Of a stretch of 64,000 bases of DNA, positions 22,805 to 34,751 are shown in pieces. The stretch is from positions 3,348,001 through 3,412,000 of the forward strand of contig OY744464.1 in assembly GCA_963556145.1 (NCBI GenBank), in the 5' to 3' direction. The translations under genes and the position numbers were made by a program. The notes under the pieces were generated by a model. That model searched no databases, was not told the origin of the DNA, and saw nothing but the letters and a program-made list of their open reading frames with translations. The stretch is from Hygrocybe punicea (taxonomy: Eukaryota > Basidiomycota > Agaricomycetes > Agaricales > Hygrophoraceae). How positions within the stretch are numbered: the stretch's first letter is position 1; every line of letters starts with the position of its first letter.

Positions 22805-25166
22805 TCAGTAGCCCTTTCCACTATAACCGCCTGGCATCGGACTGGTCCTTCCACCCATGGCATTATAACCACCGGGCATCGGACTGGTCCGTCCTCCCAT
22901 CGCATTGAAGCCACCACCAGGCATCGGGCTGGTCCTTCCGCTTATCGCATTGTAGCCACCAGGCATCGGACTCGTCCGTCCACCCATCGCATTGAATCCG
23001 CCACCGGGCATCGGACTTGTCCTTCCGCCCATCGCAGCATAACCACCAGGCATAGGACTCGTCCGTCCACCAATGCTACCTGGAAGAGGGCTTGCTCGTC
23101 CCCCCACCCCCATCGGCATAGGGCTTGACCGGCCACCCATTGCACCGTATCCGAAACCGGCGCCGACTCCTCCGGGTGGAACACAAATCAGATACAGAGC
23201 ATATCGTTTCTCTCTCTCTTTGGCCTTTTTTCTGTTCTTCTTCTCTTTGGCACGCCTCTTCTTCTCCGCTTTTCTCTCCTGACGTTTGTGTCTTGATTCG
23301 ATTGAATCGGAATATCCCGGAGCTTGGCGACCATATCTATCTTGACCGTACTTATCATCCAAAGAGGATTCCGAATCTGAAGAAGAACTGGACGAAGAAG
23401 AGGATGAGACTGGATCGGCGTCAAACAGAGGCAGACGGTGATCGACAGTGCCGGCATCGGCACCTGAACGTTTTTCGCGTCCTTTATACAACCCAACCTC
23501 AACCCCACGTGCAATAAAGAATGACCTGTTCCACACATCGATAAGATCAGCAGTGAGGGTGGATCGCTTGGGTGCACGACCACCAGCGAGGTCGGGGACG
23601 GGAAGGCTTCCAGACCATGCGCGGGCGAGATCCTGCACGTACGGTTGAATATCAAACTCTCAGATATATATATTAACCGTACCTGCATGAACCTGATCCA
23701 ATCTTCGTGATAAACATCATGCGGTTGAAGAACCAGAGGCATTCTAGGGATAGCCTCAAGAAGGGCATCCATGTCCTGAACCCTGATAGTGTCAAACGGT
23801 GTATAAGGTTGTGCCGCATTAACGGGACGACTGAAGGCCTCGGGAGCAGGGAGTTGCTGTTCAATAGGGAAATTGGCGGGTAAAGGATGAGGAGATCCAC
23901 CTGAAAGAGGGACAGTAGCTTGGGGGAACCCTGTGACACCAGTACCGGCAGCGGTGCCAGGTACAGGTGTGGATGAACGGGGGCCTATGACTTGACCTTC
24001 CATAACGTGGCCTCGCGGATAGACTGTGGAACCGGCTGTCCCAAATGGGGAGGTTGAGCGAGCGATAGGTTCACCGCGTAACGGCGCCTGATAACTTGAA
24101 CCTGGTACATCTGATGGCCGCATGTTAGGCGATGCCCCCCGCGACGCCGGTCTGTAAGGGGAACCAGCACCAGGATAGGTGCTCCCACGGGTAGTGGCGG
24201 GATATCCCGTTGCATTTCCAGGATAAACAGAGGGGGCATAAACGCCACCAGTGGTTCGTGCGTGACGTTCATCCCGACGAGAGTCAAGTCCCATGTCTCC
24301 AAAACGGCGATCAAGATCTGTTGGCCCGTATCCGCTGTGCGGACTGCCATATCCACTAGCTATATTGGGATATCCCGGATCCGTACCTGGAGGGAGGATC
24401 CCGGCGTTGAAGCTCTTCCGGCGCTCATGCTCCCGTTCACGAGCCTTGCGCATTTCGTGCTCTTTTTCCCGAAGGTGCTTGGCCTCTTTCTCTTCCTTCC
24501 TTCTCCTTTTGTCTTCGTCCTTTTGCCTATAATTTACCCATCGATTAAATTTCTGGAGAGTCAGTGTGAATGATTCGGTCGCTCACCAATCTTTGAGAGC
24601 CTTTTGGTCTCTATTGCTCAGATACCCGCGATTCCAAGACGCAGCAAAATCCTTTAAAATTAAAAAGCCAGAAATTCAGTCAGGATATACCCACGATAAT
24701 GACAATAAAAACCGAGTTGACCCCCACCGCATTAGCAGGTTGAGCCCCGGCAGGAATAATCTGGGTGGCTTCTGCCGGTACCCACTGGATTCCGGCTACC
24801 ACACCACTTGGAGTTTGATAGCTGATCGAGACAATCGGGGGTCAGTGTGTAAATAGCATAATCAGATCGCTCAAGAACTAACCTCGCAGCTATTGCCCTG
24901 CATATCGAAAAACAAAATGTAATGGAAAACATCACGATCAGCAACGATAAGGAAGCGGTATGCCTCAAAGCATTAAAGATCGCAGTGGGCGTGTAAAAAA
25001 CGTACTTGAAAGGATGGTAGATCACTCTGCCGTCGACGCCAGTGGATGTTGTGTAAGTTATCGTACCCGGAACAATCTGGCCTCCACTAGGGGGAGTGTA
25101 GGGCTGTGGTTGATGGAGGACTGGCGGAGCCCCACCTGCTGCGTATGGATTGTAACCGCTCGCCAT
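22805..25166 (-). CDS. conserved fungal protein with C-terminal GGRTSPMPGG repeats
   Basis: Unknown function. The start MASGYNPYAAGGAPPVLHQ (ATG 25166) is Pro/Gly/Tyr-rich. A highly charged helix follows (RKEEKEAKHLREKEHEMRKA), then a long disordered Pro/Gly region, then a compact conserved segment: QDMDALLEAIPRMPLVLQPH, DVYHEDWIRFMQDLARAWSG, LTADLIDVWNRSFFIARGVE, VGLYKGREKRSG. After a Ser/acidic run and a basic coiled coil (RQERKAEKKRRAKEKKNRKK) come at least eight imperfect copies of GGRTSPMPGGYNAM (about 22830-23160). The compact W/F-rich domain is the conserved part; the repeats are probably lineage-specific. Several introns near 23640-23690 and 24540-25000. Neither signal peptide nor enzyme motif is seen. 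Confidence 0.75.
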
Positions 25167-25319
25167 CGATGTGGTGGCAGTTGCAAGGTGGAAGACAGCG
25201 GAATCAATCTGGACACAATTTACCCACAGATAATCTCAGATAAGATAATACCTCACGGTTAGCTAACTTACCCAGATTATTATGTAATTACAGTAATCCT
25301 TCATTCCATCGCGTTCATC
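25167..25319. promoter_or_regulatory. divergent promoter, repeat protein / FMP32
   Basis: 153 bp between start codons, with a 'cacagataatctcagataagataata' GATA-rich stretch near 25228-25250 that could bind GATA factors (inference). Confidence 0.4.
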
Positions 25320-26487
25320 ATGTTGCGCCAGTTCCCGCATCGTTTTTGTCGTTCATTATCGACAGAAGTGAACCTGACCTCAGCTTCAGCGTCTACATCT
25401 ACCGCCGTCGTTCCCATCGTTCACCGCGACACCCACACCTCCACATCTTCCCCAGGCATCACGGACTCGATACCGAAACTCTCCGCCGACGCAGCTGGTC
25501 CTTCCATCTCCCTCACGCATCCAAACGCCTCTGTATCAGAGTCTCGCGCCAACCTCAACAAGGGCGCGACAGCACGTCCGATCTCTGAAATGGATGGCGC
25601 ATCAGAGATACCACCTCTTGAAGCGTCGTCCAAGGTACCGTCGTATTCCCGCCCACCATTCCACACCCACCAGTTCTTCGTTGCATTGGAGAAAACCTTT
25701 CCGCCGCCAACTGCACGGAGTCTCATGCGGGCCACCCGAGCATTGCTCGTCGATCGCTTGGGGAAAGTTCGGCGCGAGGGGCTGACTGTGAAGGATCTAG
25801 ACAATGTACGCGTCCATCCATCTTTCATTTTCATTCTGACCTCAGACCGTCGTTCTCAAAGCAAGCATATTTATTTCGTGCAGCTCTCTCAGAATTACGT
25901 GCAGAGATGACCGTGAGCACTCGGAACGATTCGGCGGCTATAAGAGCTGGGACCGCAGCTTTACGCCGAGACGTTGACAGGTTGGACGTGAAGATGAAAC
26001 AGGATATTGGTACGCTCAAACATGAGTGCGTGTCTCCCTTTGTCCCCCCACAATGATTTTCTTTTCGTTTAGTGGCTTGTGGAGAATACAGATGGAGTTG
26101 GATACTCGGAAGAATGAAGCCAAGGCTGATTTCAAAGAGCAGGATATCTTGATTGAGGTGGAGAATTTTTTTCTCCGCAATGCAGATATTAACATTGGGG
26201 ACAGGAAGTTCTGAACAAGGCAATTGTAAGTGTCAGCGATCTCCGTACAGATGTAGAAGAAATCAAATGGGAGAACATGAGGAGATCTGTCGGTATGTCT
26301 CAGCTTTCTCAACTTTTTTTACGCTTATTGACGTCAACATGAAGTGACGCTGGGAGCTTTTCTTGTGGTGATCATCATGTCCATGGAGTTGCGTCCAAAG
26401 ACGACACCCCCGCCAACTGCACGATCCCCAACAGATATCAAGCACGCTGAAGCAGGGGATTTCGAGAAGATGAACGAGGTTACATAG
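25320..26487 (+). CDS. FMP32: mitochondrial DUF1640/CCDC90-family protein (Fmp32-like)
   Basis: Inner-membrane coiled-coil protein of the family that includes yeast Fmp32 and human CCDC90B/MCUR1, linked to cytochrome oxidase assembly and calcium uptake. The N-terminus ([19 protein letters not shown]) is a presequence, followed by a Ser/Thr-rich linker. The head domain reads [44 protein letters not shown], joined to [20 protein letters not shown], then the coiled coil ([56 protein letters not shown]) and a C-terminal membrane helix [18 protein letters not shown]. Five or six exons; TAG at 26485-26487. Convergent with PYM, 95 bp apart. Family call firm; the exact joining near 26210-26230 is approximate. 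Confidence 0.88.
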
Positions 26488-26582
26488 AAATTTTCCTTCT
26501 GGCAAGGTCCTCGCAGAGAAGGCTGACAGATTAAATCTTTGTCTAGCCTTCGGAATATAGATTCTTACTGCACACATTCTAG

Positions 26583-27177
26583 TCACCGTACCTCCAGCCT
26601 TTCTAACTCTTGTGACAATTCGTCCCTGTCGGCAGTTGTAGCTTCATCACTACGATTAGCCTTCTCGGTAACCTTGCCAGCACTTGGTTTGTCCGTTTTC
26701 GCTCCTGTTGCCGCACTAGCACACTCCGAGTCTCCCCCACCCTCCGCACCATCACCCAGGTCATCATCATCCCAGTTGGCCCTGACCTCATCCTTTTTCT
26801 TCCTTCGCTTTGCATTTTTCTTCGCGCTCTTGGTGAGAGTCGTAGCAGACGCGTTGTTGGTAGAGGACGAGGGTGGCGGCGCCCATCCGATGATATGGCC
26901 CTTGGGCAAGGCGGCGGCTTCGATCGCCACTTGTCTCTTAGTACGAAAGCTTTTTATGTCCTCCTGTGGTGTGAAACCCGGTCGGATTTTGATCTCCTTG
27001 CGGACTCTGCAAGATTGCACGGACGAGGTTCTGAGACGAGACGTGCGTGGGGCGAGAGGGTATTGGGACCTACGATCCGTCTGGGCGTCGGGATTCTGGG
27101 ATGACACGCTCAAGGGTGCGCGGGTCCACCGCAATCCCTGCTGCTGTCTTCTCAGGGTGAATGGATGGTTTGGACAT
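26583..27177 (-). CDS. PYM1: PYM/WIBG, partner of Y14 and Mago
   Basis: Cytoplasmic exon-junction-complex disassembly factor that binds the Mago-Y14 dimer by its N-terminus and the small ribosomal subunit by its C-terminus. Exons 27177-27074 and 27006-26583 give 175 residues. The N-terminal Mago-binding signature is intact: GIAVDPRTLERVIPESRRPD, then across the intron GSVRKEIKIRPGFTPQEDIK. A Lys-rich stretch SAKKNAKRRKKKDEV and acidic DDDDLGDG follow, and a C-terminal helix DELSQELERLEVR. Its presence implies a conserved EJC, which suits an intron-rich genome. Divergent from GPN3 (94 bp). Confidence 0.9.
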
Positions 27178-27271
27178 GGTAAAACGCAAAAGAGGGCTTA
27201 TGCGGAGTTTGTTTGGTGAATAACAATAAAGTTTGACCTGACTCATTGACTGCCAGTGACTCTCATTCATT
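27178..27271. promoter_or_regulatory. divergent promoter, PYM / GPN3
   Basis: Only 94 bp between the two start codons, the tightest divergent pair in the window. Contains short 'gactcattgactgccagtgactc' type inverted motifs around 27239-27261. Confidence 0.45.
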
Positions 27272-28515
27272 ATGCGGTATGCGGTCTTGATAACAGGCCC
27301 TGCAGGTGCTGGAAAATCTACGTTCTCGACTGCCTTCATCACCCACCTGCGCGCCTCCAGGCGTACCGGACACCTCGTGAACCTCGACCCCGCGGCGTCG
27401 AGCGAATCTTTCGAGTATGAACCAGTGATCGACATCAAAAGTCTCGTGAGTCTCGAGGACGTGATGGAAGAGCTAGGATATGGCCCGAATGGTGGACTCG
27501 TGTATTGCTTTGAGTGAGTGAGTGCAATTGCTCTTGGTTAGTTGTTGGACGGGGGTGTTCACAGTTGGCTTGTGAAATAGGTATTTGTTACAGAATATGG
27601 ATTGGTTAGAGGAGGAACTTGGAGGGTTCGAGGATGACTACCTCGTCTTTGACTGTCCCGGTGTGCTCGTTCTCTGAGCTTTTCGCCTCGCTCTCTGACC
27701 ATTTATTTTGGCTGAGTAATAGGACAAATCGAACTTTATACACATCACCCCTTTTTGCCAACTCTTGTACAGAATTTGTCGCGGATGGGCATACGCACCA
27801 GTGCTGTCTACCTGATTGATTCGCAGTTTATGGAGGATCGGTACAAGTTCTTCAGGTAACCTATCAAATACGGCCACCGTTTATTTGTCCTTTACATCTG
27901 TCTTGTTTTTCAAGTGGTGTACTATCAGCGATGTCAGCGATGGTCAACCTCGAAATTCCATGGATAAATATTATGTCGAAGATGGACCTTGTTACAGAGA
28001 ACACTGAAGAGCCATCAAGGGGTGCCCGAAATGGCATGCGTGGACGAAGAAACATTGCAAGGTTCGTGGGTGTTTTCCCTCTATCAGTCTTGGTGCATTG
28101 CTCCACCAGGTATCTGGACCCGGATCCCCTGTTGCTGGTCGATTACCGTGGCCAAAGGCTGAACACGACCAATCCGCGATTTCACTCTCTAAATCAAGCA
28201 ATTGTACAATTAGTATGTCTGCATTCGCTAAAAGTATCACATTTGATGTGTGAGGCTTGTCATGCGTCTTCCTCTGGCTAACTTCCCGGGGCAGATCGAA
28301 GACCATCCCCTTGTCTCTTTCATTCCCCTGGACTTGTCATCTCCAGATTCGTTGGAAACGGTCATAAGCCATATCGACTACACGATGCAATATGGCGAAG
28401 ACGAGGAGCCAAAAGAGGTGCGCACTTGTTTATAAATTTCAATGTTGATGTTTTCAAAATCGTTATGTATCAGCCGAGAGATCTAGACGAAGGGGATTTT
28501 GCGACGACAGGGTAG
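27272..28515 (+). CDS. GPN3: GPN-loop GTPase 3
   Basis: Small dimeric GTPase required for nuclear import and assembly of RNA polymerase II. The start reads [20 protein letters not shown], with the P-loop GPAGAGKST, then [16 protein letters not shown] and the family-defining loop [13 protein letters not shown]. Later exons give [20 protein letters not shown], joined to [55 protein letters not shown] and C-terminal [38 protein letters not shown]. Six or so exons with short introns; TAG at 28513-28515. The [10 protein letters not shown] tail is typical of Gpn3 rather than Gpn1/2. Confidence 0.93.
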
Positions 28516-29157
28516 CAGCACATAACTGATAAATATTGTTTTGAAACATGATATTGTTGCAAGGTGGATTTTGAAACTTGAAGATTTGCAATACTAGGGC
28601 CTTCGTATTGTCGCCTCTGTTGGGCTTTCAAGTCAGTATTGGATGCAGTTCATAATCGAAATGGTGCTCACAATTTTGTTGCCACAGTTGACCCATCATT
28701 ATATATCGAGAACTTGATGTGATGAGCCCAATGAAATAATGGGGTCTCTTGTCCATTGCTGCGCTAGCAAACTGTCCGGAGTAGAATTCGAGATTGCACA
28801 GCTTCAAGAATTCGGCTGTGGACGACTATTTCCCGCATTGGCTGTACAACTTCATCCATACTACTGTCGCGACCGCTGTTGTCGCGTGGACTCCTTGATC
28901 AGTCCATGATCACGACTACAGGCAGATGGATGCAATGAGGTCGGCCCAAAACAGGCCCCGAAATTACCTTCAGGTTCATCAGATACTTGAGTATGCACAG
29001 GATCACTGGCAGGACTAGCGCTCTTCCTGCTCCAAAGCAACCCAAAAGGGACCAATCGGCGTAAAGTCCGTTGTCCGTTGACAATGCTCCATTAGTCAAA
29101 CTCCATTGACCACCCTTTGTATTCCCACCATTTTCTAAACTTCATTCTCACTCATTC
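28516..29157. other. intergenic; nothing recognised
   Basis: About 640 bp with no open frame having family or splice support. Stop-rich and T-rich after the GPN3 end, then the upstream region of a small Ser/His-rich gene. Confidence 0.5.
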
Positions 29158-29684
29158 ATGACGGAAATGCCGAGCTACTACGTGCCTTCCCAAGGTTCCC
29201 ATCGCTCTCACCATTCTTATGTTCCACCTGTCGTCTACTCTTCCAGCCATAGTGGTGCCTACTACGATACCCCTTCCCATCACTACGGAGACAACCTTTA
29301 TGTGCCTACGCATTCGACTCATCGTAGCAGGAGCAGGAGCAGGAGTAGGAGCAGGAGCAGACACCATCCCGAAGTCGTGCAAGCCGTAACTATCGTACGC
29401 ACATTTGTCCTATTCTGAGTTCCCAATTCCTGAGTCACTGCCATTTTCTCTCTCCACAGCCTGATTACTCCCACCATTCCCGCGGCCACCACCGTCACCG
29501 CGAACTTACTATAGCCGAACGCATACGACGCTTCTTCGGTTTCGCTCCTAGGTCCTCGCACTACAAACACGAGTCCAGAAACAGCTCTTGGGGCTTCCTC
29601 GGTCGTTCTCGAAGACGCAAGTATGTGGACGCTCGAACTGGCGGCGAGGTTGACAGGCACGGCAGACCTATTTACAGGTTCTAA
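29158..29684 (+). CDS. small Ser/His/Tyr/Arg-rich protein
   Basis: Two exons with intron at about 29395-29458 (gtacgc...ccacag). The protein opens MTEMPSYYVPSQGSHRSHHS, has a Ser-Arg dipeptide tract (THRSRSRSRSRSRSRHH) and, after the intron, SHHSRGHHRHRELTIAERIR, RRFFGFAPRSSHY and a C-terminus RRRKYVDARTGGEVDRHGRP, IYRF. Basic, disordered, with one short conserved-looking helix (AERIRRFFGF) and a terminal block that looks constrained. Such small proteins are common in Agaricomycetes, but I know no function. The SR tract might bind RNA, or simply be low complexity. Confidence 0.6.
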
Positions 29685-29873
29685 TTTTCGCTTGAAGTTT
29701 TCAATCGACTGTATCTCCATGTATAACATCTACCGTTGCTTCATGTTTCATTTATGCCAAAGATTCGAGTCCTGTATCCATAACTTATCTGGCAGCCATA
29801 GCCAAGTTCATTGTATGATCGTTCAAGAGAAACAGGTTATTATTAGAATACCCGGCATGGATTCAAGACAGTT

Positions 29874-32800
29874 TCAAACCGCGTTCCGCTTCATTTTCTC
29901 GGCCTCCATCCAGAGTTGCACTTGTCCGAGTATCCGACCAACCACGTTGACAACTTCCAGGCGGGCCCTCACTTGTTGCGGGTCATCGCGCGGACCTTCC
30001 CACAGAACAGCCATGTTCACTTCAATCTATACACCAAGTGAGAATATGGAACGGCTCGTGAATGCAGACAAGACTGGTACCTTCTCCGCTAGCTGCTCCA
30101 TTGCCGTGTCCAGAACTTCACCGATAGCATCAGCTGCATTCGTCAGCCGCCCCATCAACACCTCGGCTCCCCCGTCGAATATTTCTTCCTTGCGATCTTT
30201 GACATAATCATGGAAGAGGGCCTGGAAACAACCTTGAGTATCGGCATCGCATCAAGGTTGTCGCTCAAATCTGACCTTCTGCCGAGCAACGCTACCGGTT
30301 CCCCGTTCTTCCATGGCACGATCGTAACCTTCCCTCAACTGGTCTTGCACGTGAGGAGACAAGGATCTTGACGCTTCTTTTTGCTCGTTATTCATAGTCT
30401 CCCGCACAACGTCCAGAGTTTTCTTGAGCGCCACACGAACTTCTTCAAGACACACCTCTCCTTGCGTCTTGCAACGATCCTTGAGACCTGCCGCAGCTGA
30501 TTCTTCCACTTCCTTCAGAAGGTTGTTCACCGATGCCAGCGCCGCCTTCTCCAAGGCGGCGAACAAGTCACCTTCGAACACCTTGTTCCATGAAAGCGCG
30601 ATATGTCGAGTAAACGGTGTAACGAGCTCGGTGTTGAGATCCCGGCGAAAGCAGCCGTGACGACGTAAGGCTGCACCGAAGTTAGAGATATTCTTATAGG
30701 CATTCCAAAGAAAACTCACTAGCACGGTACGTGGCCCAGTGCATAGAAGCTGCTAACTCGTCTGATATCGCGACGGCGGTTTCAGCAGCCTGAGATACAT
30801 GTACAATTGTTTCAATCTAAATAACAACTATTAGAGGGGACCTACATGCGTGGCGCCAGCCCGACATTTGTCATCTAATCCGTCACGAAAATTCTCCTGC
30901 AGGTCTTGCACGCTGGTATCTACTACTTTGCTGAACTCCTTCGGTGAGTACTTAAAGTCAGTCCATATAAAGACAGCGTAAGGCAAAAGGACCAACCGTA
31001 ATTAGGCGATGTGTAACACCGACTGGCTTCCCAAAAGGATCCACTTTCGGTGCCACTGACTTCCTATCAATCGAATACATACCATCAACGAGACTGCCTG
31101 CTAGAGCGCCAAAGGGGTCGCCTAGAGGATCAACACTGTCCCATCGGCCATCGAAGTCCTGCGCCTGTCCATTCACAGGGCCAGATTCCCACTTCTCGCG
31201 TAATTTCTCACGGTCGCTGACGGTGACGTCGCCGATGCCTTCAACGTAGGTCTTGATAGATGTGGCAAAAGTCTTCAAGTGGGAAAGAAAATTTCGGGCA
31301 GCTCGTTCACGAGACGAAACGGTGAGCTTGTGGCACCATTGTTGTAGGTCCGGAACTCCAGTATCTTTCGTGTTGGAGAAGCAGGCAGGTTCTCCGTCAC
31401 CTTTGACCTGGCCTGTGCAAATAAGACGTTAGGTGGAACCACCTTTCATGTTCGGGGAAAAAGCGAACGAGTAAGCCTGACATAATCCCGCGCTGAACAT
31501 GTGAAGACTGGAAGATCGATTGCGTCATAATCTTTTGGCAAGTTAGTGAAGAGTCATCACCAGTTGAATCTGAACATACCACGAATGTTAACCGACGGGT
31601 TGAAGCTATTTGGATCGCGTTCCTCGGCAACGGCATCTGTTACCACCCAAGTCAGAATTTATCCAACGAAAAGCTTGTTTTCAAGCACCATCAAGATCTT
31701 TCAAGCCCATTCGGAAATCCTCCTTGAGCACATCGCGGGAGAACTACAAACACTTGTCGTGAGCTTTCACCAACCGAAATAGTGAAAGACTGGGATACCT
31801 CGGAGCGCTTCAGCGAGCAGAAAGCGTTCTTTTCTCTTTGCAGGCGTGCTAAATTCTTCTTCAAAGTTGCCAGGCGGTCAACCGCAGCTTTCCTCTCTTT
31901 CCGCGACTGCGACTTGTGCTCTCGCGCTGCCTTCAGAGCCCGCTGGCAGTCACCAATCCTGGCCTTCAGACTATCCACAGACACCTCTTCCTCGGTATCA
32001 CTCCCATTTTCGGCGTCAGACTCAGACGGAGACTTTGCATCGTTGGCTTCGTCATCGCTTCCATCCGCCGGCTCTTTATCGCTATCAGTGCCAGATTCAT
32101 TGTCAGTGTCAATATCTTCATCCATATCATCATCAGAAATGTTGATAGGATAATCGTCGTCTTCGGGACCCTCGCTCCTCCTTTTCTTGGGCGAACTTCG
32201 CCTGCCCCCTCCAGAATGTTTTCTCTTCTTGCCTTTCGAACCGTTGGATTTCCCCCTTGCCAAACGAGGGACAAACGGCTCGCCGTCCTCGAGAGCTTTA
32301 AGGTGGGCCTCATGCTCTGAAAGACGTCCACGAACTTCCTTCAGCTGAACGTCGATATCTGTCTTTTTGTACAGTTAATGCCGACGACAAAAACTGTTTC
32401 ACTTACACTGTGTCATTTTTTCAGCGTCGGCCTTCTTATCTTTCCACTCCCGGGCTTCAGTTGAATTCTGCTCAATCCGATTTTCGATGTCTTCTAGTTC
32501 GGGGTCTTCTTCTAAGTTGAGGGCACGAATAACTTCTCCGCAGGATATGTCGTCACATTTGCTTGCTATACATGTAGGAACGATTAGAACTACGAATTTC
32601 AGTGATGTTCCACACACACACCGATAAATGTGATGGCGTGCCCGTCATAGCTGGAAGACTATCAGCCCAGAGCCACGTCATGAAGTTAATGAACTCACTT
32701 TCCGTCTATAACAAGCACCAGACAAATGATTAGTTCAAATCTCGGCCCAATGTCCAAGCGAAGAAAGCCCGTACTCACCCACTGGCAGGTAAATATCATC

Positions 32801-34608
32801 AGTACGGGTTGCTATATCAAGTTAGGTTCGCGGCTTACTCATTAATTGCATCTTGAAAGCATCACCCAATAAGTCTAAGGAAGTAGACGTGTGCTTATGA
32901 TTGATTGGACTTGCGAAAAATACAGTTCATACCTCTAGCCGTCTTATCGTCAACTGCTCGTGTAATTGGTGCCAAGATCCAGATACAGTTACATTTCTTC
33001 ATGTAATTTTTGGCGATGCTGTTCCTAGCGGCATTGGCATCTGCGACACCAGGCAGATCGACCAAGATGGCACCAGTCGAAAGTGCAGCGGAAGGACAGC
33101 GAACATTTACTTGACGGATAAGTGGCCAGAGCGCCGCTGCGTCTTTTTCTTCTTTCTTCTTTTTGGGATCCTTCTTGTCCTTCTTCTCTCCGCGTTTCTG
33201 ATCCTTGGAATCAATGTACTTGGCAATTTCTTGGGCAAAAATTTTCGAGTCTTTGGCGACGATATTTTTTGTGGTGCCTAATATCTTCGCTACTTCTAGG
33301 TAAAATGTTCGTCGGTCCTCCCATTCAAGCGACAGAAATATTAAAGACTTACTCGGATCACGGGCAATAATCCTGTCAACAGTCATATTGCCTAGTTGGT
33401 CTTGAACAATGGAGGGGTAGACAGCATGTACCTAAAGATAGAATTAACACCAATGGCCCTGAAGTAGAGCAAGGACGCCCTTGCCTTTTGCCAGGCAATG
33501 CCAGCATCGCTCTTGAGGTCAGTGGTCCTCTTGATATTCCCATCCTCATCGACAAGATCATGAATGAGAACAGCCAATTCTTGCCTCCATTCGGCTTCAG
33601 ACAAAAATGAGACGTCCGCGTCAATAGTTTGCTTCGCGTGATAGCCGATCTCGGTAACCACAGCGGTGCATGCTATAAAACGATTAATTGGCAACATGAA
33701 AAGTGTGATGTCAAGATCAACCCACCCCGCATTCCACTGGTTGGGACAATATTATCTACAACGAACAATAGTCAATTCAATGTTTCTTTGGGCAAACGTA
33801 TTTCCTACCATCCAGAACGGCGTTAAGGATAGATGATTTTCCTGCGCCAGTAGCTACCGACAAAGATAAAGGGCATAAGAAACGAGTATCGGTTCAGAAC
33901 TGCAGACCATACCCCCACAAACAGCAATCAGAGTGGTTGGGGCACCCTGACTATCAAGACTAGAAACGAACGGTTGGAAATATAACTGATTTGATTCGAG
34001 GAAACTCGGTACCTTTGGAGCTCGCGCAACCAAACGTCCTGTCGCAACTTACTCCCTAATTTCAACTTCTTGATATCTTCTCGGATGGTCTTAACCATGC
34101 TAAGGCCCTCAGTAAGAGCATTTTCGGGAGAATACGCGATGTCATCTGCAGTCGAATAGACGGAATACAACGTGGGCTTGAGGTCTTCTACCATTGACTC
34201 GAGTGTCCCATCCTCATGGGCCAAGTCTTCAGGCTTCGCTTTCAGAGTTGGTGCGTTCAACCGGGATGTCGACGCGTGCTGAAATGATGATACATCCTTC
34301 GAAACATAGTGCGGCACCGGAAGACCCCTATTCGCAAACTCGATGATACATTGGTCAGGCGCAAGCAGACGCGTCGAACATTGGACTTACGACACGAGCG
34401 GCATCTCCGGGCTCGGCTTTGATGGTAGCTGAGGATTCGTTGACATTGTGCCAAGAAGTAGACCGGGATAGTGCAAGTTTGGGTTCTTGAGGTTCAGGCT
34501 TGACCACAATCGACTGCATATATGGGCCGTAAGAGGACTCTTGATAAATCATGCCAAGAAGACAATCCTTACCGCAGGACCCATGCCTTCGTTTTCCTTG
34601 GAGCTCAT
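29874..34608 (-). CDS. large P-loop GTPase similar to nuclear GTPase SLIP-GC
   Basis: Dynamin-like large GTPase resembling vertebrate SLIP-GC (NUGGC) and its fungal relatives. More than ten exons. The start MSSKENEGMGPA (ATG 34608) precedes SIVVKPEPQEPKLALSRSTS. G1 is GATGAGKSSILNAVLD, assembled across an intron near 33835-33890; then SGMRACTAVVTEIGYH; G3 is AILVDLPGVADANAARNSIA (about 33030-33080) followed by CNCIWILAPITRAVDDK; G4 is FIATKCDDI (about 32565). An extended charged coiled coil with acidic and Lys-rich patches (KKRKHSGGGRRSSPKKRRSE) suggests nuclear location. The C-terminal helical part includes LRRHGCFRRDLNTELVTPFT and ends with TGA at 29874-29876. Function in fungi unknown; membrane or nucleic-acid remodelling is only inferred. 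Exact exon borders in 32640-32940 are uncertain. Confidence 0.72.
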
Positions 34609-34751
34609 TGGGGAGGTAGATGATGACTCGGAAGTGAAAATGTATTTTAATATCGCGCCGCCAATTTAAATAGGAGAATACTTCAACAAACAAGCGCAAA
34701 GAACGCGTCTCGTGACGCTAACGTGAGTGTGACCGTGACTGTGTTCAAGCC

